A DNA stretch of 64,000 bases from positions 42,347,044-42,411,043 of the forward strand of contig OY282560.1 in the NCBI GenBank assembly GCA_958295665.1. The letters run 5' to 3'. The notes beneath the pieces were generated by a model. That model worked only from the letters and a program-made list of their open reading frames with translations. It made no database searches and had not been told where the DNA came from. Both the position numbers and the translations under genes were made by a program. The stretch comes from Tipula vernalis (taxonomy: Eukaryota > Arthropoda > Insecta > Diptera > Tipulidae). Positions 1 through 13,250 of this stretch are shown here, in pieces. How positions within the stretch are numbered: the stretch's first letter is position 1; each line of letters begins with the position of its first letter.

Positions 1-3000
1 TATCAAGAACCGCAATCGGAGCACAATTGCAGATTTCGGATTTTTACAGCTCTGAATCGGCTGAGCTATAGTAAGGTGATTTTCTTCGAATCGAACTTTC
101 TTCGAAATGTACGGTATAACAATTACAGGTCTCGTGGCCTATCATTTAAGGTATGAAGAACCGCAATCGGAGCACAATTGCAGATTTCGGATTTTTACAG
201 CTCTGAATCGGCTGAGCTATAGTAAGGTGATTTTCTTCGAATCGATTTTTCTGTGAAATGTATGGAAATAATCAACCAATTTTAATGCGGTTTGGCATAA
301 CAATTACAAGTCCCTAGACCTATCATTTGAGGTATCAAGAACCGCAATCGGAGCACAATTGCAGATTTCGGATTTTTACAGCTCTGAATCGGCTGAGCTA
401 TAGTAAGGTGATTTTCTTCGAATCGAACTTTCTTCGAAATGTACGGTATAGCAATTACAGGTCTCGTGGCCTATCATTTAAGGTATCAAGAACCGCAATC
501 GGAGCACAATTGCAGATTTCGGATTTTTACAGCTCTGAATCGGCTGAGCTATAGTAAGGTGATTTTCTTCGAATCGATTTTTCTGTGAAATGTATGGAAA
601 TAATCAACCAATTTTAATGCGGTTTGGCATAACAATTACAAGTCCCTAGACCTATCATTTGAGGTATCAAGAACCGCAATCGGAGCACAATTGCAGATTT
701 CGGATTTTTACAGCTCTGAATCGGCTGAGCTATAGTAAGGTGATTTTCTTCGAATCGAACTTTCTTCGAAATGTACGGTATAACAATTACAGGTCTCGTG
801 GCCTATCATTTAAGGTATGAAGAACCGCAATCGGAGCACAATTGCAGATTTCGGATTTTTACAGCTCTGAATCGGCGGAGCTATAGTAAGGTGATTTTCT
901 TCGAATCGAACTTTCTTCGAAATGTACGGTATAGCAATTACAGGTCTCGTGGCCTATCATTTAAGGTATCAAGAACCGCAATCGGAGCACAATTGCAGAT
1001 TTCGGATTTTTACAGCTCTGAATCGGCTGAGCTATAGTAAGGTGATTTTCTTCGAATCGATTTTTCTGTGAAATGTATGGAAATAATCAACCAATTTTAA
1101 TGCGGTTTGGCATAACAATTACAAGTCCCGAGACCTATCATTTGAGGTATCAAGAACCGCAATCGGAGCACAATTGCAGATTTCGGATTTTTACAGCTCT
1201 GAATCGGCTGAGCTATAGTAAGGTGATTTTCTTCGAATCGAACTTTCTTCGAAATGTACGGTATAGCAATTAAAGGTCTCGTGGCCTATCATTTAAGGTA
1301 TCAAGAACCGCAATCGGAGCACAATTGCAGATTTCGGATTTTTACAGCTCTGAATCGGCTGAGCTATAGTAAGGTGATTTTCTTCGAATCGATTTTTCTG
1401 TGAAATGTATGGAAATAATCAACCAATTTTAATGCGGTTTAGCATAACAATTACAAGTCCCGAGACCTATCATTTGAGGTATCAAGAACCGCAATCGGAG
1501 CACAATTGCAGATTTCGGATTTTTACAGCTCTGAATCGGCTGAGCTATAGTAAGGTGATTTTCTTCGAATCGAACTTTCTTCGAAATGTATGGTATAGCA
1601 ATTACAGGTCTCGTGGCCTATCATTTAAGGTATCAAGAACCGCAATCGGAGCACAATTGCAGATTTCGGATTTTTACAGCTCTGAATCGGCTGAGCTATA
1701 GTAAGGTGATTTTCTTCGAATCGAACTTTCTTCGAAATGTACGGTATAACAATTACAGGTCTTGTGGCCTATCATTTAAGGTATCAAGAACCGCAATCGG
1801 AGCACAATTGCAGATTTCGGATTTTTACAGCTCTGAATCGGCTGAGCTATAGTAAGGTGATTTTCTTCGAATCGATTTTTCTGTGAAATGTATGGAAATA
1901 ATCAACCAATTTTAATGCGGTTTGGCATAACAATTACAAGTCCCGAGACCTATCATTTGAGGTATCAAGAACCGCAATCGGAGCACAATTGCAGATTTCG
2001 GATTTTTACAGCTCTGAATCGGCTAAGCTATAGTAAGGTGATTTTCTTCGAATCGAACTTTCTTCGAAATGTACGGTTTAGCAATTACAGGTCTCGTGGC
2101 CTATCATTTAAGGTATCAAGAACCGCAATCGGAGCACAATTGCAGATTTCGGATTTTTACAGCTCTGAATCGGCTGAGCTATAGTAAGGTGATTTTCTTC
2201 GAATCGAACTTTCTTCGAAATGTACGGTATAACAATTACAGGTCTCGTGGCCTATCATTTAAGGTATCAAGAACCGCAATCGGAGCACAATTGCAGATTT
2301 CGGATTTTTACAGCTCTGAATCGGCTGAGCTATAGTAAGGTGATTTTCTTCGAATCGATTTTTCTGTGAAATGTATGGAAATAATCAACCAATTTTAATG
2401 CGGTTTGGCATAACAATTACAAGTCCCGAGACCTATCATTTGAGGTATCAAGAACCGCAATCGGAGCACAATTGCAGATTTCGGATTTTTACAGCTCTGA
2501 ATCGGCTGAGCTATAGTAAGGTGATTTTCTTCGAATCGAACTTTCTTCGAAATGTACGGTATAGCAATTACAGGTCTCGTGGCCTATCATTTAAGGTATG
2601 AAGAACCGCAATCGGAGCACAATTGCAGATTTCGGATTTTTACAGCTCTGAATCGGCTGAGCTATAGTAAGGTGATTTTCTTCGAATCGATTTTTCTGTG
2701 AAATGTATGGAAATAATCAACCAATTTTAATGCGGTTTGGCATAACAATTACAAGTCCCGAGACCTATCATTTGAGGTATCAAGAACCGCAATCGGAGCA
2801 CAATTGCAGATTTCGGATTTTTACAGCTCTGAATCGGCTGAGCTATAGTAAGGTGATTTTCTTCGAATCGAACTTTCTTCGAAATGTATGGTATAGCAAT
2901 TACAGGTCTCGTGGCCTATCATTTAAGGTATCAAGAACCGCAATCGGAGCACAATTGCAGATTTCGGATTTTTACAGCTCTGAATCGGCTGAGCTATAGT

Positions 3001-5700
3001 AAGGTGATTTTCTTCGAATCGAACTTTCTTCGAAATGTACGGTATAACAATTACAGGTCTCGTGGCCTATCATTTAAGGTATCAAGAACCGCAATCGGAG
3101 CACAATTGCAGATTTCGGATTTTTACAGCTCTGAATCGGCTGAGCTATAGTAAGGTGATTTTCTTCGAATCGATTTTTCTGTGAAATGTATGGAAATAAT
3201 CAACCAATTTTAATGCGGTTTGGCATAACAATTACAAGTCCCGAGACCTATCATTTGAGGTATCAAGAACCGCAATCGGAGCACAATTGCAGATTTCGGA
3301 TTTTTACAGCTCTGAATCGGCTGAGCTATAGTAAGGTGATTTTCTTCGAATCGAACTTTCTTCGAAATGTACGGTATAACAATTACAGGTCTCGTGGCCT
3401 ATCATTTAAGGTATCAAGAACCGCAATCGGAGCACAATTGCAGATTTCGGATTTTTACAGCTCTGAATCGGCTGAGCTATAGTAAGGTGATTTTCTTCGA
3501 ATCGAACTTTCTTCGAAATGTACGGTATAACAATTACAGGTCTCGTGGCCTATCATTTAAGGTATCAAGAACCGCAATCGGAGCACAATTGCAGATTTCG
3601 GATTTTTACAGCTCTGAATCGGCTGAGCTATAGTAAGGTGATTTTCTTCGAATCGAACTTTCTTCGAAATGTATGGTATAGCAATTACAGGTCTCGTGGC
3701 CTATCATTTAAGGTATCAAGAACCGCAATCGGAGCACAATTGCAGATTTCGGATTTTTACAGCTCTGAATCGGCTGAGCTATAGTAAGGTGATTTTATTC
3801 GAATCGAACTTTCTTCGAAATGTACGGTATAACAATTACAGGTCTCGTGGCCTATCATTTAAGGTATCAAGAACCGCAATCGGAGCACAATTGCAGATTT
3901 CGGATTTTTACAGCTCTGAATCGGCTGAGCTATAGTAAGGTGATTTTCTTCGAATCGAACTTTCTTCGAAATGTACGGTATAACAATTACAGGTCTCGTG
4001 GCCTATCATTTAAGGTATCAAGAACCGCAATCGGAGCACAATTGCAGATTTCGGATTTTTACAGCTCTGAATCGGCTGAGCTATAGTAAGGTGATTTTCT
4101 TCGAATCGAACTTTCTTCGAAATGTACGGTATAACAATTACAGGTCTCGTGGCCTATCATTTAAGGTATCAAGAACCGCAATCGGAGCACAATTGCAGAT
4201 TTCGGATTTTTACAGCTCTGAATCGGCTGAGCTATAGTAAGGTGATTTTCTTCGAATCGATTTTTCTGTGAAATGTATGGAAATAATCAACCAATTTTAA
4301 TGCGGTTTGGCATAACAATTACAAGTCCCGAGACCTATCATTTGAGGTATCAAGAACCGCAATCGGAGCACAATTGCAGATTTCGGATTTTTACAGCTCT
4401 GAATCGGCTGAGCTATAGTAAGGTGATTTTCTTCGAATCGAACTTTCTTCGAAATGTATGGTATAGCAATTACAGGTCTCGTGGCCTATCATTTAAGGTA
4501 TCAAGAACCGCAATCGGAGCACAATTGCAGATTTCGGATTTTTACAGCTCTGAATCGGCTGAGCTATAGTAAGGTGATTTTCTTCGAATCGAACTTTCTT
4601 CGAAATGTACGGTATAACAATTACAGGTCTCGTGGCCTATCATTTAAGGTATCAAGAACCGCAATCGGAGCACAATTGCAGATTTCGGATTTTTACAGCT
4701 CTGAATCGGCTGAGCTATAGTAAGGTGATTTTCTTCGAATCGATTTTTCTGTGAAATGTATGGAAATAATCAACCAATTTTAATGCGGTTTGGCATAACA
4801 ATTACAAGTCCCGAGACCTATCATTTGAGGTATCAAGAACCGCAATCGGAGCACAATTGCAGATTTCGGATTTTTACAGCTCTGAATCGGCTGAGCTATA
4901 GTAAGGTGATTTTCTTCGAATCGAACTTTCTTCGAAATGTACGGTATAACAATTACAGGTCTCGTGGCCTATCATTTAAGGTATCAAGAACCGCAATCGG
5001 AGCACAATTGCAGATTTCGGATTTTTACAGCTCTGAATCGGCTGAGCTATAGTAAGGTGATTTTCTTCGAATCGAACTTTCTTCGAAATGTACGGTATAA
5101 CAATTACAGGTCTCGTGGCCTATCATTTAAGGTATCAAGAACCGCAATCGGAGCACAATTGCAGATTTCGGATTTTTACAGCTCTGAATCGGCTGAGCTA
5201 TAGTAAGGTGATTTTCTTCGAATCGAACTTTCTTCGAAATGTATGGTATAACAATTACAGGTCTCGTGGCCTATCATTTAAGGTATGAAGAACCGCAATC
5301 GGAGCACAATTGCAGATTTCGGATTTTTACAGCTCTGAATCGGCTGAGCTATAGTAAGGTGATTTTCTTCGAATCGATTTTTCTGTGAAATGTATGGAAA
5401 TAATCAACCAATTTTAATGCGGTTTGGCATAACAATTACAAGTCCCGAGACCTATCATTTGAGGTATCAAGAACCGCAATCGGAGCACAATTGCAGATTT
5501 CGAATTTTTACAGCTCTGAATCGGCTGAGCTATAGTAAGGTGATTTTCTTCGAATCGAACTTTCTTCGAAATGTACGGTATAACAATTACAGGTCTCGTG
5601 GCCTATCATTTAAGGTATCAAGAACCGCAATCGGAGCACAATTGCAGATTTCGGATTTTTACAGCTCTGAATCGGCTGAGCTATAGTAAGGTGATTTTCT

Positions 5701-8700
5701 TTGAATCGATTTTTCTGTGAAATGTATGGAAATAATCAACCAATTTTAATGCGGTTTGGCATAACAATTACAAGTCCCGAGACCTATCATTTGAGGTATC
5801 AAGAACCGCAATCGGAGCACAATTGCAGATTTCGGATTTTTACAGCTCTGAATCGGCTGAGCTATAGTAAGGTGATTTTCTTCGAATCGAACTTTCTTCG
5901 AAATGTACGGTATAGCAATTACAGGTCTCGTGGCCTATCATTTAAGGTATCAAGAACCGCAATCGGAGCACAATTGCAGATTTCGGATTTTTACAGCTCT
6001 GAATCGGCTGAGCTATAGTAAGGTGATTTTCTTCGAATCGAACGTTCTTCGAAATGTATGGTATAGCAATTACAGGTCTCGTGACCTATCATTTAAGGTG
6101 TCAAGAACCGCAATCGGAGCACAATTGCAGATATCGGATTTTTACAGCTCTGAATCGGCTGAGCTATAAGTAAGGTGATTTTCTTCGAATCGATTTTTCC
6201 GTGAAATGAATGGAAATAATCAACCAATTTTAATGCGGTTTGGCATAACAATTACAAGTCCCGAGACCTATCATTTGAGGTATCAAGAACCGCAATCGGA
6301 GCACAATTGCAGATTTCGAATTTTTACAGCTCTGAATCGGCTGAGCTATAGTAAGGTGATTTTCTTCGAATCGAACTTTCTTCGAAATGTACGGTATAAC
6401 AATTACAGGTCTCGTGGCCTATCATTTAAGGTATCAAGAACCGCAATCGGAGCACAATTGCAGATTTCGGATTTTTACAGCTCTGAATCGGCTGAGCTAT
6501 AGTAAGGTGATTTTCTTTGAATCGATTTTTCTGTGAAATGTATGGAAATAATCAACCAATTTTAATGCGGTTTGGCATAACAATTACAAGTCCCGAGACC
6601 TATCATTTGAGGTATCAAGAACCGCAATCGGAGCACAATTGCAGATTTCGGATTTTTACAGCTCTGAATCGGCTGAGCTATAGTAAGGTGATTTTCTTCG
6701 AATCGAACTTTCTTCGAAATGTACGGTATAGCAATTACAGGTCTCGTGGCCTATCATTTAAGGTGTCAAGAACCGCAATCGGAGCACAATTGCAGATTTC
6801 GGATTTTTACAGCTCTGAATCGGCTGAGCTATAGTAAGGTGATTTTCTTCGAATCGAACTTTCTTCGAAATGTATGGTATAGCAATTACAGATCTCGTGA
6901 CCTATCATTTAAGGTATCAAGAACCGCAATCGGAGCACAATTGCAGATTTCGGATTTTTACAGCTCTGAATCGGCTGAGCTATAGTAAGGTGATTTTCTT
7001 CGAATCGATTTTTCTGTGAAATGTATGGAAATAATCAACCAATTTTAATGCGGTTTGGCATAACAATTACAAGTCCCGAGACCTATCATTTGAGGTATCA
7101 AGAACCGCAATCGGAGCACAATTGCAGATTTCGGATTTTTACAGCTCTGAATCGGCTGAGCTATAGTAAGGTGATTTTCTTCGAATCGAACTTTCTTCGA
7201 AATGTATGGTATAGCAATTACAGGTCTCGTGGCCTATCATTTAAGGTATCAAGAACCGCAATCGGAGCACAATTGCAGATTTCGGATTTTTACAGCTCTG
7301 AATCGGCTGAGCTATAGTAAGGTGATTTTCTTCGAATCGAACTTTCTTCGAAATGTACGGTATAACAATTACAGGTCTCGTGGCCTATCATTTAAGGTAT
7401 CAAGAACCGCAATCGGAGCACAATTGCAGATTTCGGATTTTTACAGCTCTGAATCGGCTGAGCTATAGTAAGGTGATTTTCTTCGAATCGATTTTTCTGT
7501 GAAATGTATGGAAATAATCAACCAATTTTAATGCGGTTTGGCATAACAATTACAAGTCCCGAGACCTATCATTTGAGGTATCAAGAACCGCAATCGGAGC
7601 ACAATTGCAGATTTCGGATTTTTACAGCTCTGAATCGGCTGAGCTATAGTAAGGTGATTTTCTTCGAATCGAACTTTCTTCGAAATGTACGGTATAACAA
7701 TTACAGGTCTCGTGGCCTATCATTTAAGGTATCAAGAACCGCAATCGGAGCACAATTGCAGATTTCGGATTTTTACAGCTCTGAATCGGCTGAGCTATAG
7801 TAAGGTGATTTTCTTCGAATCGAACTTTCTTCGAAATGTACGGTATAACAATTACAGGTCTCGTGGCCTATCATTTAAGGTATCAAGAACCGCAATCGGA
7901 GCACAATTGCAGATTTCGGATTTTTACAGCTCTGAATCGGCTGAGCTATAGTAAGGTGATTTTCTTCGAATCGAACTTTCTTCGAAATGTATGGTATAGC
8001 AATTACAGGTCTCGTGGCCTATCATTTAAGGTATCAAGAACCGCAATCGGAGCACAATTGCAGATTTCGGATTTTTACAGCTCTGAATCGGCTGAGCTAT
8101 AGTAAGGTGATTTTATTCGAATCGAACTTTCTTCGAAATGTACGGTATAACAATTACAGGTCTCGTGGCCTATCATTTAAGGTATCAAGAACCGCAATCG
8201 GAGCACAATTGCAGATTTCGGATTTTTACAGCTCTGAATCGGCTGAGCTATAGTAAGGTGATTTTCTTCGAATCGAACTTTCTTCGAAATGTACGGTATA
8301 ACAATTACAGGTCTCGTGGCCTATCATTTAAGGTATGAAGAACCGCAATCGGAGCACAATTGCAGATTTCGGATTTTTACAGCTCTGAATCGGCTGAGCT
8401 ATAGTAAGGTGATTTTCTTCGAATCGAACTTTCTTCGAAATGTACGGTATAATAATTACAGGTCTCGTGGCCTATCATTTAAGGTATTTAGAACCGCAAT
8501 CGGAGCACAATTGCAGATTTCGGATTTTTACAGCTCTGAATCGGCTGAGGTGATTTTCTTTGAATCGATTTTTCTGTGAAATGTATGGAAATAATCAACC
8601 AATTTTAATGCGGTTTGGCATAACAATTACAAGTCCCGAGACCTATCATTTGAGGTATCAAGAACCGCAATCGGAGCACAATTGCAGATTTCGAATTTTT

Positions 8701-8891
8701 ACAGCTCTGAATCGGCTGAGCTATAGTAAGGTGATTTTCTTCGAATCGAACTTTCTTCGAAATGTACGGTATAACAATTACAGGTCTCGTGGCCTATCAT
8801 TTAAGGTATCAAGAACCGCAATCGGAGCACAATTGCAGATTTCGGATTTTTACAGCTCTGAATCGGCTGAGCTATAGTAAGGTGATTTTCT
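5701..8891 (+). repeat. Higher-order repeat, copy 1 (20 monomers)
   Basis: This segment recurs about 3,191 bp downstream. Rare diagnostic variants mark it: TTTGAATCG instead of TTCGAATCG at its start, GAACGTTCTTCG near 6,040, GATATCGG near 6,131, CTATAAGTAAG near 6,166, and CCGTGAAATGAATGG near 6,199. All recur in the same order in copies 2 and 3. Composition is 6 B and 14 A monomers (3,200 bp). A 10-bp deletion of CTATAGTAAG near 8,549 and one inserted base give the observed 3,191 bp. The block is a unit of array expansion by unequal exchange or a similar process. Confidence 0.9.
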
Positions 8892-11800
8892 TTGAATCGA
8901 TTTTTCTGTGAAATGTATGGAAATAATCAACCAATTTTAATGCGGTTTGGCATAACAATTACAAGTCCCGAGACCTATCATTTGAGGTATCAAGAACCGC
9001 AATCGGAGCACAATTGCAGATTTCGGATTTTTACAGCTCTGAATCGGCTGAGCTATAGTAAGGTGATTTTCTTCGAATCGAACTTTCTTCGAAATGTACG
9101 GTATAGCAATTACAGGTCTCGTGGCCTATCATTTAAGGTATCAAGAACCGCAATCGGAGCACAATTGCAGATTTCGGATTTTTACAGCTCTGAATCGGCT
9201 GAGCTATAGTAAGGTGATTTTCTTCGAATCGAACGTTCTTCGAAATGTATGGTATAGCAATTACAGGTCTCGTGACCTATCATTTAAGGTGTCAAGAACC
9301 GCAATCGGAGCACAATTGCAGATATCGGATTTTTACAGCTCTGAATCGGCTGAGCTATAAGTAAGGTGATTTTCTTCGAATCGATTTTTCCGTGAAATGA
9401 ATGGAAATAATCAACCAATTTTAATGCGGTTTGGCATAACAATTACAAGTCCCGAGACCTATCATTTGAGGTATCAAGAACCGCAATCGGAGCACAATTG
9501 CAGATTTCGAATTTTTACAGCTCTGAATCGGCTGAGCTATAGTAAGGTGATTTTCTTCGAATCGAACTTTCTTCGAAATGTACGGTATAACAATTACAGG
9601 TCTCGTGGCCTATCATTTAAGGTATCAAGAACCGCAATCGGAGCACAATTGCAGATTTCGGATTTTTACAGCTCTGAATCGGCTGAGCTATAGTAAGGTG
9701 ATTTTCTTTGAATCGATTTTTCTGTGAAATGTATGGAAATAATCAACCAATTTTAATGCGGTTTGGCATAACAATTACAAGTCCCGAGACCTATCATTTG
9801 AGGTATCAAGAACCGCAATCGGAGCACAATTGCAGATTTCGGATTTTTACAGCTCTGAATCGGCTGAGCTATAGTAAGGTGATTTTCTTCGAATCGAACT
9901 TTCTTCGAAATGTACGGTATAGCAATTACAGGTCTCGTGGCCTATCATTTAAGGTATCAAGAACCGCAATCGGAGCACAATTGCAGATTTCGGATTTTTA
10001 CAGCTCTGAATCGGCTGAGCTATAGTAAGGTGATTTTCTTCGAATCGAACTTTCTTCGAAATGTATGGTATAGCAATTACAGATCTCGTGACCTATCATT
10101 TAAGGTATCAAGAACCGCAATCGGAGCACAATTGCAGATTTCGGATTTTTACAGCTCTGAATCGGCTGAGCTATAGTAAGGTGATTTTCTTCGAATCGAT
10201 TTTTCTGTGAAATGTATGGAAATAATCAACCAATTTTAATGCGGTTTGGCATAACAATTACAAGTCCCGAGACCTATCATTTGAGGTATCAAGAACCGCA
10301 ATCGGAGCACAATTGCAGATTTCGGATTTTTACAGCTCTGAATCGGCTGAGCTATAGTAAGGTGATTTTCTTCGAATCGAACTTTCTTCGAAATGTATGG
10401 TATAGCAATTACAGGTCTCGTGGCCTATCATTTAAGGTATCAAGAACCGCAATCGGAGCACAATTGCAGATTTCGGATTTTTACAGCTCTGAATCGGCTG
10501 AGCTATAGTAAGGTGATTTTCTTCGAATCGAACTTTCTTCGAAATGTACGGTATAACAATTACAGGTCTCGTGGCCTATCATTTAAGGTATCAAGAACCG
10601 CAATCGGAGCACAATTGCAGATTTCGGATTTTTACAGCTCTGAATCGGCTGAGCTATAGTAAGGTGATTTTCTTCGAATCGATTTTTCTGTGAAATGTAT
10701 GGAAATAATCAACCAATTTTAATGCGGTTTGGCATAACAATTACAAGTCCCGAGACCTATCATTTGAGGTATCAAGAACCGCAATCGGAGCACAATTGCA
10801 GATTTCGGATTTTTACAGCTCTGAATCGGCTGAGCTATAGTAAGGTGATTTTCTTCGAATCGAACTTTCTTCGAAATGTACGGTATAACAATTACAGGTC
10901 TCGTGGCCTATCATTTAAGGTATCAAGAACCGCAATCGGAGCACAATTGCAGATTTCGGATTTTTACAGCTCTGAATCGGCTGAGCTATAGTAAGGTGAT
11001 TTTCTTCGAATCGAACTTTCTTCGAAATGTACGGTATAACAATTACAGGTCTCGTGGCCTATCATTTAAGGTATCAAGAACCGCAATCGGAGCACAATTG
11101 CAGATTTCGGATTTTTACAGCTCTGAATCGGCTGAGCTATAGTAAGGTGATTTTATTCGAATCGAACTTTCTTCGAAATGTACGGTATAACAATTACAGG
11201 TCTCGTGGCCTATCATTTAAGGTATCAAGAACCGCAATCGGAGCACAATTGCAGATTTCGGATTTTTACAGCTCTGAATCGGCTGAGCTATAGTAAGGTG
11301 ATTTTCTTCGAATCGAACTTTCTTCGAAATGTACGGTATAACAATTACAGGTCTCGTGGCCTATCATTTAAGGTATGAAGAACCGCAATCGGAGCACAAT
11401 TGCAGATTTCGGATTTTTACAGCTCTGAATCGGCTGAGCTATAGTAAGGTGATTTTCTTCGAATCGAACTTTCTTCGAAATGTACGGTATAACAATTACA
11501 GGTCTCGTGGCCTATCATTTAAGGTATCAAGAACCGCAATCGGAGCACAATTGCAGATTTCGGATTTTTACAGCTCTGAATCGGCTGAGCTATAGTAAGG
11601 TGATTTTCTTCGAATCGATTTTTCTGTGAAATGTATGGAAATAATCAACCAATTTTAATGCGGTTTGGCATAACAATTACAAGTCCCGAGACCTATCATT
11701 TGAGGTATCAAGAACCGCAATCGGAGCACAATTGCAGATTTCGGATTTTTACAGCTCTGAATCGGCTGAGCTATAGTAAGGTGATTTTCTTCGAATCGAA

Positions 11801-12092
11801 CTTTCTTCGAAATGTACGGTATAGCAATTACAGGTCTCGTGACCTATCATTTAAGGTATCAAGAACCGCAATCGGAGCACAATTGCAGATTTCGGATTTT
11901 TACAGCTCTGAATCGGCTGAGCTATAGTAAGGTGATTTTCTTCGAATCGAACTTTCTTCGAAATGTACGGTATAACAATTACAGGTCTCGTGGCCTATCA
12001 TTTAAGGTATCAAGAACCGCAATCGGAGCACAATTGCAGATTTCGGATTTTTACAGCTCTGAATCGGCTGAGCTATAGTAAGGTGATTTTCT
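8892..12092 (+). repeat. Higher-order repeat, copy 2 (20 monomers)
   Basis: It carries the same diagnostic variants as copy 1, at a constant offset of 3,191 bp up to about 10.9 kb. The next copy starts 3,201 bp later (20 monomers plus one base). The fifth-to-sixth B spacing is 936 bp here against 1,077 bp in copy 1, and the following B spacing is 483 against 332. One A monomer has therefore been lost on one side of the last B and another gained on the other side, leaving the total at 6 B + 14 A. Confidence 0.88.
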
Positions 12093-13250
12093 TTGAATCG
12101 ATTTTTCTGTGAAATGTATGGAAATAATCAACCAATTTTAATGCGGTTTGGCATAACAATTACAAGTCCCGAGACCTATCATTTGAGGTATCAAGAACCG
12201 CAATCGGAGCACAATTGCAGATTTCGGATTTTTACAGCTCTGAATCGGCTGAGCTATAGTAAGGTGATTTTCTTCGAATCGAACTTTCTTCGAAATGTAC
12301 GGTATAGCAATTACAGGTCTCGTGGCCTATCATTTAAGGTATCAAGAACCGCAATCGGAGCACAATTGCAGATTTCGGATTTTTACAGCTCTGAATCGGC
12401 TGAGCTATAGTAAGGTGATTTTCTTCGAATCGAACGTTCTTCGAAATGTATGGTATAGCAATTACAGGTCTCGTGACCTATCATTTAAGGTGTCAAGAAC
12501 CGCAATCGGAGCACAATTGCAGATATCGGATTTTTACAGCTCTGAATCGGCTGAGCTATAAGTAAGGTGATTTTCTTCGAATCGATTTTTCCGTGAAATG
12601 AATGGAAATAATCAACCAATTTTAATGCGGTTTGGCATAACAATTACAAGTCCCGAGACCTATCATTTGAGGTATCAAGAACCGCAATCGGAGCACAATT
12701 GCAGATTTCGAATTTTTACAGCTCTGAATCGGCTGAGCTATAGTAAGGTGATTTTCTTCGAATCGAACTTTCTTCGAAATGTACGGTATAACAATTACAG
12801 GTCTCGTGGCCTATCATTTAAGGTATCAAGAACCGCAATCGGAGCACAATTGCAGATTTCGGATTTTTACAGCTCTGAATCGGCTGAGCTATAGTAAGGT
12901 GATTTTCTTTGAATCGATTTTTCTGTGAAATGTATGGAAATAATCAACCAATTTTAATGCGGTTTGGCATAACAATTACAAGTCCCGAGACCTATCATTT
13001 GAGGTATCAAGAACCGCAATCGGAGCACAATTGCAGATTTCGGATTTTTACAGCTCTGAATCGGCTGAGCTATAGTAAGGTGATTTTCTTCGAATCGAAC
13101 TTTCTTCGAAATGTACGGTATAGCAATTACAGGTCTCGTGGCCTATCATTTAAGGTATCAAGAACCGCAATCGGAGCACAATTGCAGATTTCGGATTTTT
13201 ACAGCTCTGAATCGGCTGAGCTATAGTAAGGTGATTTTCTTCGAATCGAA
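12093..13250 (+). repeat. Higher-order repeat, copy 3 (partial)
   Basis: This repeats the first part of copies 1 and 2, including the TTTGAATCG start, GAACGTTCTTCG near 12,433, GATATCGG near 12,522, CTATAAGTAAG and the AATGAATGG variant near 12,598. After about 13,250 the monomers switch to a different subfamily (TCTCATGACC, TAAAGTGATT, GGCAAAAC), so the third copy is cut off. The right boundary is approximate. Confidence 0.8.

Noticed and set aside
60..120. tRNA-like TTCGAATC words in each monomer
   Set aside because: They cannot be placed in a cloverleaf with acceptor stem and anticodon arm; no polymerase III terminator is in the right place.
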